Below are positions 34,501 to 49,500 of a stretch of 64,000 nucleotides of DNA, one piece after another. How positions within the stretch are numbered: the first letter of the stretch is position 1; each line of letters opens with the position of its first letter. This DNA is from Opisthocomus hoazin (taxonomy: Eukaryota > Chordata > Aves > Opisthocomiformes > Opisthocomidae). Where the stretch lies: assembly GCF_030867145.1 (NCBI RefSeq), contig NC_134414.1, forward strand, positions 23,616,810 through 23,680,809, read 5' to 3'. The translations under genes were made by a program, and so were the position numbers. Below the pieces are notes generated by a model. That model was not told where the DNA came from and made no database searches. It saw nothing but the letters and a program-made list of their open reading frames with translations.

Positions 34501-37500
34501 AGTATTTGTTTAAATGGTACTTAGAACCAATAAAAACTTGTGCCTTTATTAAAAAGATAAAACAGAAGTATAAAACAGTATTTATAAACCATCAAGAGTC
34601 CCACAGAAAAAGCAGTACTCTTCTGGTTCCATTTTCTAACAACACACAACTACAATAAGATTTTTCTCAGGGGTACTTCTCCATTTTGCTACTGCCTCAT
34701 ACGGAACACTGCAGACATCATTAACAGAAAATGTTACCAATTGTTAACTCCTTTTTGGATTGGCTTTTCTTTGTATGCTGACAGACAATTGTTGGAAAGC
34801 AACAATCCATGTTTTTTCAACTAAAACCCAGGTTTTCTTCTTTGAGCTCTGTTCTTGTTATGGTTAAATAAATCAAATTATAATGATGAGGGGGTTCAAT
34901 CCAATAGCAAAAAAGCAACACCCAAGTAAAAGGCTTTTACATTGTCAGCATTGTCCAAAGCACAGACAGCAGAAGGAATCCTCAGTCCCAAAAGACTTGG
35001 AGAGCTACAATCATGGGGTAGACTGGTTAATAGGAAGAGCGGAGAACACATCACCCAGTCCCTTCCCCATCACCTGATGTTTGAACTACATACGGTCACA
35101 CTTCAGACTCACCAGTCATGCTCTAGATTGATTTTTCTTCCCCCCCACCCACTTTTTTTTTTTTGACTTTCCCTTTTTTCTTTCTTTCTGTACCCTGGAG
35201 ACCTTCTATGGAAGTGACTTCTGCAGTGCCTAGGGTGTGAAGTTTGCCTGTCGGGAGGCAGGATTCTCTGCAATCTACTCCCGCCACTGCAGCATAACAG
35301 AAATGCATAGTTCCCACTCTGGACCTTGTGCATCCAAGCAGGGCACTTCAGGATTTGGCCCTTTGGTAGCAGTATATAATTCAGTGTTGCATAAATGCAC
35401 ATTAAGAATCTTAAGGCATCTGTCTTAACTTCCCTGCTCTGCAATAGTGCTTACAAGAATCCATTGTACTGTGCAGAAACTTGAATTTCTTGTCTCTTCC
35501 TAAAATGTTCGTGTTCCATTTTTTACTGATCAACTTCTTCCAAACAAAATTAAGTAATATTCAAGCACAAAATGTGTTGCAGAAACCTGGTGAAACAAAC
35601 AAAAAAATGTAATGAGTGTTAGCTTTGAAAAAAACCAGATCATAGTGCATTACAAGAATGCAGCTAGGTAACATGTAATTTACAGACTCTTGATTCAGGA
35701 CAGCAGTTAAAGTAACTTCAACTCATTATTAGCCTTCTGGGAGGTGTGGGTTTTTTTGTTTTGTTTTTGTTTTAAACCTCATGTTTTAGAAGATTACTGC
35801 ACTAAGAATATCAACCCATCACAACTGACCTGTGGCTAAAGTCTCTTGGATCCATGATTGGCAAGAATTGTTCATTTATTTTAAATTAAATTGATAGATA
35901 TGGGGACACAAATGGTATTTGCCTAGGTGAGGCTGGGGGACTGGCCTTCTTTTGCAAATCATGCTCTTTTCTCTAGAATAATTTGGCAATTTTACTTGTC
36001 AGCCATAACTTTGATTGCTTCTGCTGTGTGTTATAGGCATCTCACAGCTATCGCATAGTTGCTTACAATTGCAGGGGTACTGGAATTAACCACCTTGGCC
36101 TACAGAAATTGTGATCACATCCAACTGAACTCAGCATGGCTGAAACATTGTGCTACGGAGTTAACCATTACTTGGGATAACACATTCCAACATGCTTTTG
36201 CGTTGGGTGCAATTATGCACCATTTATTTATACAACTTTTAAAACTACAGCAATCTGAGCAAGTGCAACACAAAGTACACAATCTTCCTTTATTAAATTT
36301 GGCCTGACTTTAGGAAGAGAGGGAGGATGGAAAGGAAATGCCTCCCAAACTATTATCAGTTGATTGTCTAGCCCAAGCCAGTCACTTACGCTACCTCTCC
36401 ATGTCAGTGCAAAGAAAGATTAAGACCTTTCCATAATGCCATACCAAAGGCTGCTCCGATGAACTGCTCTCAGAAGATATCTATTCCTTTCTATGAAGAA
36501 CAGAAAAGGCTTAGTAACCTGTGCAGATCAGGTTAGTTTTTATACCGCTAGAGGCTGAAAGGAGTCCCTTGCATGGGACATTCACTCGTGTGTTTATATA
36601 AAGTGTTAAGAAAAGTTACAAAGGGAAAACTCATCATTGGTGGGTTCTCATGGTTGAGTAGTTTTTTCTGAAGTACCACTAACTAGTCTAATTTTGGTTT
36701 TATAAGAGTTTATACTGAGCAGTCTGACCAACATCAGTACGAGCATCACACCATCTTCCACAAAGACCTTTCAGGCAGATTTTTTTTTTCTTGAAAACAA
36801 ACGAACTCCACCCCTCAAACAATGATTCTAGGTCAGAAGGCTTATTTAAAAAAAAAAAAAAAAAAAAGGCGATCCTGAAATTACTGAGCTTACAAAACTC
36901 AAATATTGTGTTTTCTTTCCAAAGTAAATGGGAATTCCTTGTAAGTTCTGTCTCCCTTTTTCTTGGAAAAAAGAAAAGAAACAGGCAAAGGCAGAAGGGG
37001 TGAATGACTCAGGCCTCAGCATCTACGGTTGCTAGTTGTCCAAATAAGATTTGTTTCTCTTCCAGAAAGAAAAATTCAATGGGAGCTTATAAGCTCACCA
37101 CAGTATGAAGTCAACGTAAGAGAAGTCTAATTTAGTCACTGGAAATACACCAAGCGAAGTTTTCATAAATGCAGCAGCACTCGCTGTATTTCCTAAATGC
37201 AAAGTGTGTGCAGAGCTCTAACATAAAAGAAGATCATTGTCAATTCCAAGCATGACGAAGCAGTCCGCATGTAGACACCTATATATACCCATTGACCTTC
37301 CTTCTCTGTGCGCACACAGCTTCCTAAAGTGTAAGAGCAGAGCGTGGCCCACCAATATGTAATCAGAAAAAAGACAGTTAAGGGGCTGTTCCTTAAGAAC
37401 GCTGCTTCCTCAAGACAGCACTTCATCTTGCAATTGCCTGCTTAGCAGATCAGATTCTCTTCCCTGGTCAGGTAACAAACCTACCCACTTCAATCTGAAT

Positions 37501-40500
37501 TACAGGATTAGTCTGACTCGTCTCAGATCTAGCCAGTCCATGCTTCCTGCACTACAGCATTACTCCCATTCTTGTCTTCTGGACAGCCATTCCGAGTTTT
37601 AATTAGACTTTTCTATTACTCATCCAACATCAGAGGACTCCTCTGCATTCCACAACTAGTGACTTTTGACTTCAAGATGACTATTTTAGTTTACTCATAC
37701 ATATACAGAAATGGCAATCAATTATGTTGGTCTTACCTGTTTCTCACTGAGATGGTTGGTTAGTAATAAGCTGAGATCAGCTTTCCAATGAAACTATAAT
37801 ATGTTTTTTTGCACCTAAAATGTGAGAGAATCTCAATTATGTGTTTTTGCAGATTTGCACAACAAACAGCAAACACTTCAAACCAGAAAGCGCATTTATT
37901 GTACTGTGCCTATTTTAGAACAGTATTTTCCTCCCTCTGATTAAACGTAAAAAAATCCAAAATCTCCAACCAGGAAGTGTGAAAGCAAGAATTACCTATG
38001 CATTACCTTAGTGTAGTAACTCAGTTTGGAGCAGAGCATGAAGATACAAGTTAGCCTTAACTTACAAATATGCTGACTTGATTCTATGGAACAAATTTTC
38101 TTCTACTTGACTCCAACCAATACCTAAGGACTTTTTAGGCCTATTAAAAGAAAAAAAAAAAAAAAAAAAAGAAAGCCCCACCACAAACAAAACCACAGAA
38201 TCATCACAAGTGCTACGGTTCAGGCTACCTGATTTAAGATTTTCCTCTTCAGGGCCACTTTCCACCCCCTGACTGTCGTTAGCTAGCAATCGATTTTGTG
38301 ATTCACTGAGTGGTCGAGGAGGAAAGGACTGACTGGCTCCAGAGCTGAAAAGTAAGCAAAGTCCACAGGAATTCTGTAATAGCAATAGGTGCTTATATCT
38401 GACATGTCTAGAGTAGTGAAGTTAATTAAGAGCAAATCAAACAAAAAACCCCACACTGCCAACTAAAAATGACCCCCTGCCCCCAACTGTAATTCTCTTA
38501 TAGGCTTGTTCCAGTCATCAGTCTAAACCCTTACCTGCCACAGGCCACTCACAGTTCTAATGGAAACACAGCATAGACTGACAGACAAGAAATGGCATAC
38601 TGACAACAATGCTACTGCTACACAGTTAAAAAGAAAACCCAACCAGTACTGCCTGGTAGAACAACCTAATGCCATGTTATCCCATTAATAAATGCTAGGG
38701 CCTTCTGCTGACATCTTCCTAATGCAAGAGGATATCCTGCAGTTTGCACAAGGGTCCTGCTCTTGGGTAAATTCCATAGGTTATGTCACACTGGAATAAA
38801 ATGTCTTGCCCCTGAACCCCCTTAATGCCCGATAACTCAGGTGAGTGCTGTTGACAACAACCTTCAGCTACAAATTCACCAAACTATACAGAAGACTTCT
38901 AAAAAGGCAAGTGTAAACACCCCTAGAAATTTCACATATTGCTGTGTCTTTGAACCTAGAACAGGCTTCCTGAAAACACACTGAAGATACATAACACGCA
39001 AATTTGGAGAGATAAAAAGCAATGAGCTAAAACCCCTCCAGTGCTACAAACCACCAACAGAATCATAGAATATTTTGGTTTGGAAGTGACCTTAAAGATC
39101 ATCTGGTTCCAAGCCCCCTGCCATGAGCAGGGAGACCTTCCCCTAGACCAGGTTGCTCAGAGCTCCATCCAACCTGGCCTTGAACACTTCCGGGGAGGGG
39201 ACATCCGCAGCTTCTCTGGGCGACCTGTGCCAGTGCCTCACCACCCTCACAGTAAAGAATTTCTTCCTTATATCTCATCTAAATCTGCCCTCTTTCAGTT
39301 TAAAGCCATTACCCCTTGTCCTATCACCACATGCCCTTGTAAAACAATCCCTCTTCAGCTTTCTTGTAGGCCCCTTCAGGTACTGGAAGGCTGCTATAAG
39401 GTCTCCCCAGAGCCTTCTCTTCTCCAGGCTGAGCAGCCCCAACTCTCTCAGCCTTTCCTCACAGGAGAGGTGCTCTAGCCTTCGGATCATTTTTGTGGCC
39501 CGCTCCAACAGCTCCATGTCTTTTCTGTGCTGAGGGCTGCAGAGCTGGACGCAGGGCTCCAGGTGGGGTCTCACCAGAGCAGAGGGAAAGAATCACCTCC
39601 CTTGACCTGCTGCCGCACTGCTTTTAATGCGGCCCAGGATACGGTTGGCCGCCTGGGCTGCGAGCAGACATTGCTGGGTCATGTTCTGCTTCTTGTCAAG
39701 CAGCACCCCCAAATCCTTCTCCTCAGGGCTGCTCTCAATCCATTCTCTGCCCAGCCTGTATTTGTGCTTGGGATTGCTCCGACCCCGGTGCAGGACGTTG
39801 CACTTGGCTTTACTGAACTTCATAAGGTTTGCATGGGCCCAACTCTCAAGCCTGTCAAGGTCCCTCTGGACGGCATCCCTTCCCTCCAGCATGCTGACCG
39901 CACCACACAGCTTGCTGTTGTCAGCAAACTTGCTGAGGGTGTACTCAAACCCACTGTCCATGTCACCAACAAAGATGCTAAACAGCACTGGTCCCAATAC
40001 TGACCTCTGAGGAATACCACTTGTCACTGGTCTCCACTTGGACATCGAGCCATTGACCGCAACTCTTTGAGTGTTACCATCCAACCAATTCCTCACCCAC
40101 CAAGTGGTCCACCTGTCAAATCAATGTCTCTCCAACTTAGAGACAAGGATGTTGTGCGGGACAGTGTCAAATGCTTTGCACGAGTTCAGGTAGATGACAT
40201 CAGTTGTTCTTCCCTTATCCACCAATGCTGTAACCCCCCTCTACGCGGCCACCAAATCTGTCAATACCCACAGTGATCTACCTCTCTTGGAAACTGTGTC
40301 TCAGCATCTCTCATTTATCCATGCTGAAGGAGGTAAATTACAAACAATACATACACCTTGCCTTTCCCTCATTCCAAAATAATATCTTAAACTTCTTTTT
40401 TCCATGGACCATTATTCAGTCTTCCCTAGGACTTTCTGGGTTGTTGTTAAGAGCCAGTAAGCTCTCTTGCTATCTGTATTACTGTTTCCTTAGAGTTGTA

Positions 40501-43500
40501 TCCTCTGTTGTAGGTCAAAACCAAGAAACAGCCTTTCTACATCAAGCAGCACCATTTTTTAGTCTTGACCCATCCTATCCTTCTCTTAAGACTTACAAAC
40601 TCACTCTGAACATGACAAGAAGTATAAAAAATCAAAAGTAATTTTGAAACATTATTTTCTCCAGAATGAAGAGTACAAAATTGGTATCTTAAATGCTATA
40701 GTTACCTTTTGGCAGGTTCATTTTGGCTTGACACAGTAAGCTGCTCTGGATCCGTAACAACCAAACGAGTTGGAAAATTGCACCCGTCACCCAAGCTAAA
40801 CCAGAAACAAAGATTCAAATCACTGTTTGTAGTTGACTTAAATGAACTAAACAAATACCCATGCAAAAGGCAAACACTACAGGCTCAAATCAGTTACTGA
40901 GTGCAAAGCTGAACTCCAGACTTGAGCAAGGCAGCTTTACCATCAAATTAAATCCTGGAGCTCAAATGATTCCCACCTTATCTCTCACTTAGTGTGGACT
41001 GCTGATCACAGCACTAGCCTATGTATTTCAGAAACATCATTGTGTTTCTGTAGACTGTAGCCCTACTCTTCCCCCAAACCACCGTGCACAGGCAGTGAGA
41101 CTATCTCGTATTTACAACCCCAGAAGCAGTAGCGTAAATAATATTCTGGTGGCCATGCTTTCCTCTCCACCCATCATTCTGAGGTTAGCTAAGCATTCTT
41201 TTAAAGCAAGTTTAATCAGGATAAAATGTGGTGGCAAAACAGACTGGTCCATCTACAATATCGCTTCTGTCTTTTTTAATCACATGAAAAGTGATGGTAG
41301 TTCAGCAAGCAGCTGAGGCAACTTAAGATCTTGTTATTACCTCTGCTGTTTGCTACCAGACCTCAGCTTCACAAATGGGTTCACCACTATTTTAAACTGA
41401 TACACAACCCCCTGAAAGCAGTGTTGAAACACAGCACCTACTTTGTTCTGCTCACTTTCTGGAGTGGTGGGAGTGGGTAGCAGGTCAGTCTTGCTTCATA
41501 AAGCTTCTCTGACCCTTGTCTGCAACTCCCTAACACTAACACTGGCTCAGCTGAAGTTTTAAAACCAGTATTTTGCATCATACCTTTTTTTTTTTTTTTT
41601 TTTTGCACTGCTGCTTATTTACATGCACTTTCTCCGCAGTTTTCAATACTGAAACTCATCTACAGCAAAAGGGAAGCTGTCAAGTTTTTTCAAGAGGGGG
41701 TGTTTTTAAACTGGTATTGTTTCAGTGCAGCTGAAGCATTTGGATCTCCTCTGTGTTGCTGATTTCTGCTCTACAATCAGACACTAATACTACCACCAAA
41801 AGGTGTACAATTCTTGAAATACACTTCTCAAAGCTTTCCAAATTTCTGTATTTACAAGGCCCTTGTCAGTGAGGCCCTTGTCTTAGAAAGAAAACCCTGT
41901 GCGGAGCTTGCTCAGTTTTCTTCTGCACGTTCTCCCTAAACCAATATTCATTGTGCAGGATTTACAAGTTGGCTTTTCAGTTGTGCTTTATTTTTTGTGA
42001 GAAAGGGAAGCAAGGTGGAAATCATGGAATCAACTTACTCCCCAATTCATTCCCATTCAGACTGAATACCTGGTAAAGATAGGGAGCAACCAATACTTCT
42101 TTTCATCTCCGAAAACCTCCCTCAGATTTTTGCTGCATCCAAGAGAAAATCCATTTTTATCAGGGCCATTTCGAAATGTGGGTGCACGGAATGTTTCTGT
42201 AAAAGAAAAATATGCAATATCTCTAAAGCAATAAGGAGTCGGGGAAGATGAATAAACACAATCAAACTTCTCTATTGTGAAAACAGTGTCAGGCAAGCTG
42301 AGACGGTCTTGATGTGTATTATGGAAAAAAAAACATCACCTCAAGTAATAAGAGAGCATTAAGAAGAAATCACAGGGTCAATGACAAAATAGAAATGAAG
42401 TTCATGCAAGCAGAACAGTCATCTTTCTCTCTTTACTTTTAACATGAGGTCTGAGACAGAGCTAAGTACCATCAGCATGTCAAAGATAACACATTGCTTA
42501 TTCACTGATGGCTAGCCCTCTCTTTGGCCTATGAACCCTTCTTTGAGCAGACAACTTCCTCTTCTAGAGGCAATTTACCATAAGCACTACTGGACGTAAA
42601 CCCATACAGGATATTTTTTTCCACTTCTGCCAAGGTCTGAATTTGAATTAAGAGCATCCCGTAACGTCAGAGAAAAATGAGATCGATTAAATTAGAAACA
42701 CAGACACACCATGAACTATAGCAAACCACCACCATTTTTCTAGTCTGTCAGGTTACACCCTTGGCCAAGAACTAAGAGGACTCATTGCTCTCCCCATACC
42801 AACAGCTTGTCTTTTTACAAGCACTATCTAGAAAGTAAATAAAGTACTGACTGTGTTGCCAATTGTGATTGCTGACTTTTGGGCATGGAACATGCTAAAA
42901 TTTTCTTCAAAGCTAAAAAAGAGACTGTGAATATTCCTTAGCTGTAGATCTGTCAAAAGAAAGAGGACTCAAACAACCCGCCTGTCAAGCAATAAAAAAA
43001 AAAAAAATTTTCCTTCATCAAAAAATTCTAGCAACCCTGAAAATTATTTCACTTTCCATCAACCCACTTATTGTTGAGGACATAAATTTAACTTCCGTTG
43101 AAAGGTGTAAGATCATGACTTACTCAGTTGTGGAAATACCTATGAGTCCCTGTCCCCCACTCCACAAGAAACACTTTCAGAAATACTTTAGCAAGAACCT
43201 CAGACAATTTAACTAATGCATGTAACTTGCTTATGCTGGTCAATGCCATTTAAAACATTTATGCACAGAAATTATGGGAATCTCTTTTACTATTTCGGAA
43301 ACGTGCATCAGTGTTTCCATTTTTACTGCATTGCTTTTATGAGCCACTTCCTAATAGAGAGGTCCATTTTATTTCACAGGATTTAAGAATACTCCTTTGG
43401 ATCTGGTTCAAAATGCAGTATGTTCATATACAGTAGAGCCTTCATCTTTGTTGGGGCCACCCAGCTACTCAGAGTATTACACTAATGGGTAACTGGCAAG

Positions 43501-46500
43501 TAGCAATTGCATTATATACTTAAAACTATATAAAAACACAATAAAAAAGCACAGCAGCTCAGGGATCTCAAAACTACAAACAAAACAAATTAACTTTCAA
43601 CATGAATCTACATGCTTGGCTCCAGCAGAGGACCCTTACACATGCTTCATTTTCCCATACATTTCCTCTTCAATCTCTTTCACCAAATACGCTTCTTATT
43701 GCACAATATTTAAAAATTCTGTTTATATGTGATGCCATATCCTGTAGGCCTCACATTCTCATCAAATTGTTGGCTTTCTGGACAAGGAACAGTTCCATAT
43801 TCTAATTAACTGACCTATGGTTGATCTGTTTTTGCCAACTAGCCAGCAGTGGTAGCTGAAGAGTGACAATATGCTGATGAAGAACATGGCTGCCACAAAG
43901 AAAAGGAATAGTACGTGGAATTTTGCATGGGTATTTGGCAATTCATTCTGGGGAGAAAGAGAGAAAGAGATTAATATGTTAACACTTTTTAGCAACTAAT
44001 GCAGTATTACCGCTAAATATTTTCTGCCACACCCATTCTGCTATAGGCCTTTCACCTCACAAAAAGCACAAACCCAACTTTCCTTCCACGTCCTGTTCAA
44101 CTGCTGTGTAACAGCATTTAAAGCTGATGGGTATCCCCTCCATGTCAGTTTAGGAGCATGAGTGCCTATGTTCATCTGTTTGATAGCACTGTGTATAATC
44201 AAGGCTTAGTTTTTTAAATGCACAACAGGGGGTAAGGAAAAAAAATTCCAATACTAAAAAACGTTAACTGTGCAGCTATACCCAAAGAGACAGGCAAAAC
44301 ACGTCCAAAATCACTTTATTTGAAGGCAAAACAATACAACAAAACCTTCCAAACCCTTTCCTGGCAAGGTAATAATACTGAACCTACTTCTGAACTGGCG
44401 TAAGGAATGTAAAAGGGAATGGCAGTCATACTGTGCTTCCAAGACTGAACAACTCCTAGACAAGACCTGGGACAGATCTCCAGTTTTTGATGATCTCTAG
44501 GATACAGGCAACAACCAGCATGTACCTAGCAAAATGAGTTTGCCATGTGTGACCAGGCAGAAGTGATTCACCAGAAAATCTACATGAAAAACAACAACTT
44601 CAGTATAACCAGCATATGAAAAATAACCTCCCATCCATATCGGATAATCGATTCCACCTCCAACCCCAACTATTTTTAGGGTTGCACCTTCAAGAGGTCA
44701 ATGGGATTCAAAAGAATACTATTCCAGTTCTATATGCTCAAAATCTTAAGTAGTTGACCTTTAAAAGCACTATGAAAGCAGAGAGGTTATTTTTATTCAG
44801 CTGTTTAGTTAGCATTACTACCATTACTTTTTCCATTAGCTCATTCAGTATACCCACTTATCTAAAGCTGCCTTTTTTTTTTTTTTTTAGACTAAAACAT
44901 TTCCATTAAGATGAAGTGCACATAGGTATATCTATATCCCTGTACATTGCCTATATTCATATGCAACAGATTACAAGTCTCCTTCCTTCCTTCCTTCTGT
45001 GACGGCATAAATAGCTACCATGAATGACTGGATTAGAAAAATTATAGTAGGAACAGTATTTAAATAATTACAGCAATATTGGATTTTACCTTTGGACAAT
45101 TCTCTGCAGCTTTCCTGTGGCAAAGCTTTGCGCAAACAAAGACAATTTATTAAACACTAGTATTACGTTAAGACGAAGTGTTTGAAAACAGCACAGCCTT
45201 TGTTAAGAAAGTAATAGTTGGTGTGCACACGTGCTCTCGGACATGCTGAGTTCCAACGCCAACAGCAGCCTTAGCCCCCATTCTCCAAGAGAACGGAAGA
45301 GAGAGTACATAAAAGCACACTGCTAACTTCCAATGCATGAAATTTTCTACCAAAGCATAGACGTATTGCTATTCAGATTGTGGCTGGATCCCTTTCAAGT
45401 GGTTCCTCAGCCTGAACAGCATGACTACACCAGGTACATTTTCTGCTAGCTGTTTCCATCACAAGTAAGGTTTATGTGAATATTCTGTAGGATGAAACGA
45501 TTCATCAAGGTCTGAAAAACTCAGAATACTCCAGAGGTATAAAGCAATGGTTAATAAACTACAAAATCCTTATGACTTCAGAACATACCTATCACTTTTA
45601 GATGTAGTTTCAGTCAAAACCATAGAAAAAAAAAATCACAATTCTTTGCACAAGTTTCTTTGTTAAAAAAAAAAGAACCCATAACACATCAGTACAGTTT
45701 TTCTTCTTCCCAATATCCTTCAATATTGAGATTTGTTTGTGGGATGTGTCTTTAGCGTAACATCTTTAATTGAACCAATACTTAAGAAAATAAAGCAAGA
45801 AACAGGAAAGCTTAGTTTAAATTAGCTTTTAAATTCCTAACTTTATACCTACAGAGTGATATTAGCCATCTTCGCTAAGATGCCAGCACTTGACAAGTCT
45901 GTTGTAGGTAAGATGTATGACTTTTAAGTTATATTAATCTGTGCAGAAAACCTAGGGAAAGCCCAAGCTTTTACCTTGGATTCGGGCAGGTATATACAGC
46001 ATTTTCAAAAATGCTGGCTACCATCAGATCTTGCTAGAGTAAGCAGAGGACAGCAGAGTCTAGTGCTCTGAACTGCTGTCCAAGTTCAGTTTCCTTATTT
46101 ACTGCCTTTTTTTTTAACTGCAGTTTTGCTTAGACAGTTTGTGCAACAGTCCCTCTCCACCCTGCTGTAGGGGTATGTTGTGTTTTGTGATCCCTTGAAA
46201 TCAAGGCTAGCAAAATATATACTCCAATTGCTGCTTATTCCCAAGCTTCATGTTAAAGCTATGATGACTTTTCCTAATTCAGAGCACAATGCAGTGTTTC
46301 CCAGTTTCCTAATTAATTTTTTTAACTGCTATTTCTATGACTCTTTTGGAATTGCATGCTTAAACCAAATAGTTCTCTATCAAGAACTCGCAGGCCAGTT
46401 GATTCTCAAGCTCAAAGAGCAGTAACAGCTCAGTCTCTATGTTTTCTGTGGGCCAGAATATGTAAGTTTATTTCAGTTGTGTCCTCCTAAAACAGTAGCT

Positions 46501-49500
46501 CTATAACCTGGAGAAGGATTTTTTTGAATTATGCACAACTAATCTGCATGATCCACAGGGAGCATTTACCTCTTCTGACTACCCAGTTTCAGCCACTGGT
46601 TTTAAGTTCTTGAATGACAGTTGCAGAACTGAAGCATCTTTCAAGAAAGGCCAATTCCTTCCTGGAGGGAAGCATGCAGGCTTTGAGTGTGTATAACAGG
46701 CTTATTCAGAGCTGTGTTCTAGCAGCAGTCCACATGCCATGGCATGTGAGAAGAGAGTGAAACTTCAGACACTAGTTACTTGAAATCATTATGTGCAGTA
46801 GCAGCATAGAAGCAGAGACTTGCAGGTGAGAGAGCTGCAGAGCTTACAAAGGGAAGCAATTTTCACAATAAAATTTGGGCTACTTAGCACACATAATAGA
46901 CTGAAGCCAGTTACTGTTCTAAGGAGTTCCCTACAAACTTCTGCAGGAGGACAGTCATTAGAGCATATATCAGGTCACAACCTTCCCTCCAGCAAAACCC
47001 GTAACAAAAAAAGTGCTGTCAGAGCTGGACTCGTTACTCATCTTTTAGTAGCTAGGTCTGGCTTAAATCTAGAAAAAACTCAGAAGATCTGGTATATGTC
47101 CTTATGTGTATATGCAAGAGGACTGAGTTGCAACTAAGGATCTGGAATCGCTCTTTTTGTTGTTGTTGTGGGTTTTTTTGTTTTGTTTTTGTTAATACAA
47201 CCAAAGTTTTGCAGACGCCTACGCCATCTATCCGGAACACATATCACATCCCTGAATTAACTATACCCAGGATTGCCAAAATAATTTCGAGGACAATGAA
47301 AGACGCTGAAAACAGCTGGAAAACATACAGGTTTCACGGGGGAGGGAGTGCAGCAAGACCGAGAGTGGATACAAATACACAGAGGGAAGTACCACCATGC
47401 ACTATGTAAACAAGGCATCAAGGACTGGGCGTTCAGCCAGTGCTGGTGTTTGCACCAAACACATTTGGTTAAACTGAGGTTTTATCTGCTCATCTTTGAC
47501 AATGTCCTAGGTAGAAATTAAAGTTTCATGAGTACAGGAAAAGTAGTTATGAGCATAAAAAAAGGAGTCATTCCCGTTCCCTTGATCTACAAAACAGATT
47601 TTAAAAACTTCATCAGTGTGTAAACCTGTGGTAGACACTGACAGCCAGTGTGGTTATTCCACCGGTCTACGAACAGTATCAAGATCTTTCTTAAGCATTT
47701 ATGCATAGAGCATGAAAGATGCTATGTAAAAGTCTTGCATGTGCAAGTGGGAAACACAAAGACTTTATTCAACAGAAGAGGCAGGCAGGTGTGCACTTCT
47801 CACAATGTTTGCAAGTATCTGCACGTGCACGTCATGTCTCTATGCAAGTATTATTGACAGTGCAAAACAATGGATTGCTAAAATTTGTGTAGTTAGCACA
47901 TAAACCTTCACAACCTCATTACTGAAGATCTGAAGTGAACAAGGCTACACTGCCCAAGAAGCAGTTCATCTTTCATCCCAACACTGTATATATACACCAG
48001 TTTGTTGTAGACTTTCTCTGAAGAACATCTATGAGAAAGAAAAAAACAAACACTACCTTCTGAAGGTAGACTATAACACTTCTGAGAGTCAAGCTTCGGG
48101 GGGGGGGGAAACATCTAGAGAGCCCCAACAGAAAACATCAAAACAGTAATTTGTCTGATGCTGTAGCAGACAAAGCTGAGCATTAGCAACATACTGAAGG
48201 AGTCTAGAGACAGCACGCATGAGCAGTACTCCACTCTGATCTGGACACAGATGTGGAGAGAAGCTTCCAGGACTCTATTCTGCAGTCAATGGCACTTGGA
48301 AAATTTAGTATGTCTCTAGTATGTAAGCTTTTAGGCAAGCCTACATGATCACGGTGCTGCCATCACCTCTTTCTGGAAGTCTAATTAGCATATTATAAGA
48401 TCAGAGGAATATTATCTTTGTGAAATGAGTGATTTAATATGAGTGAGTCAGAGACCTACTCTAATGATAAGATCATGACATCACCAGATTCTGTCTTGGA
48501 AATAACTGGAAATGAAAGCAAGAAGTGCAAGCACACAAAAGTGGACCATTCTTACAGGAAGCATTTTAAGCAATAAATCTTAAAAAAAAAACCCAAAAAC
48601 CAAAAAACTCTCAAGTTTACTTCCTTTGCTCAAGGGTCCACTTCAGTATTGTGTCCGATGGGCTCTGGAAGAGGCTTGCTGCAAATGTTGGTATTAAATG
48701 TTGACTGTGGTCAGATGCCCTGTGGACTTTTGTTGCACTAACAATTATGAAGTGAGGTGACAAAGCAATTCGTCTTCTTTGCTCAAGCACTGACTGGTAA
48801 ATATGTAAGAGCGCATCTACAATTCCATTAGAAATTGCATACAAAGCACTGGAAAGCAGCCAGGCAGATGTCTGGGAGTGGCACATTCACAAATTAAAAA
48901 TGTAACTATTTACAGTCAAGCAAGACTGAACAGCAGAATCAGACCATTTAAATTCAAATATCTGTCAAGCCACAGATATGACCGATAAATATATTTACGG
49001 CTTTCACCTCACACAATACTGACAGCTCAATTCCCACACAGTTCCTTGCTCTCCAGTGAGAAGCCACCATACAGAACTGACAGACTAAGAGGCACGTAGT
49101 ACTTTGGCAGGTCAGACCAATAGGCTTAGATCAACACAAACAAAACTACTTTTTGCACCATTTATCCCACCTCTCTAATGCCAACTGTCTAAAAGTACAG
49201 CTATTCTGAATACATGATCAAGCTTCTCTTACCCTGACGTGGCAACATCTTTTTGTTCCAATAAACATTATGTCTACAGCTACAGGTAATGACTGCTTTT
49301 CCCAGCTATTCTGACAGCGACTAGCGTCTAAGAAGTATGTACTGTTATTTACTTCTGAAGACGTGATGGAGAGCCTTTCCCTTACAGGGATTTTTCCCAT
49401 GTTGGTTAATGGAAACTGATTAAAAGAATTCCGACACTAGCTCTTCTGTCTAGAGACAGGAAGGCACAGTACAAGGTCTTGGGGAAGAAAGGGAACACCA

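Larger units (their letters stand above)
31524..38228 (-). other. ZDHHC20 last intron or long 3' region
   Basis: 6.7 kb of AT-rich DNA without a named repeat body. It contains a 20-nt A run at 36848-36867, and a T run with a C-rich stretch near 35141-35164. If the terminal exon proposed at 31.5 kb is wrong, some of this would instead be 3' UTR. Confidence 0.5.

Noticed and set aside
36830-38175. Poly(A) runs as tails of processed pseudogenes
   Set aside because: No gene-like or LINE body precedes the A runs and no flanking duplications are evident, so they are plain homopolymers.
38062-38385. 107-codon minus frame as a complete terminal exon of ZDHHC20
   Set aside because: Its first part is the true exon 38344-38229, but beyond the donor it runs into a phenylalanine stretch coded by the T-run, with no match to the family tail. 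At most it is an intron-retention product.
39041-40010. Several plus-strand open frames of 126-158 codons
   Set aside because: Antisense shadows of the minus-strand CR1 copy.
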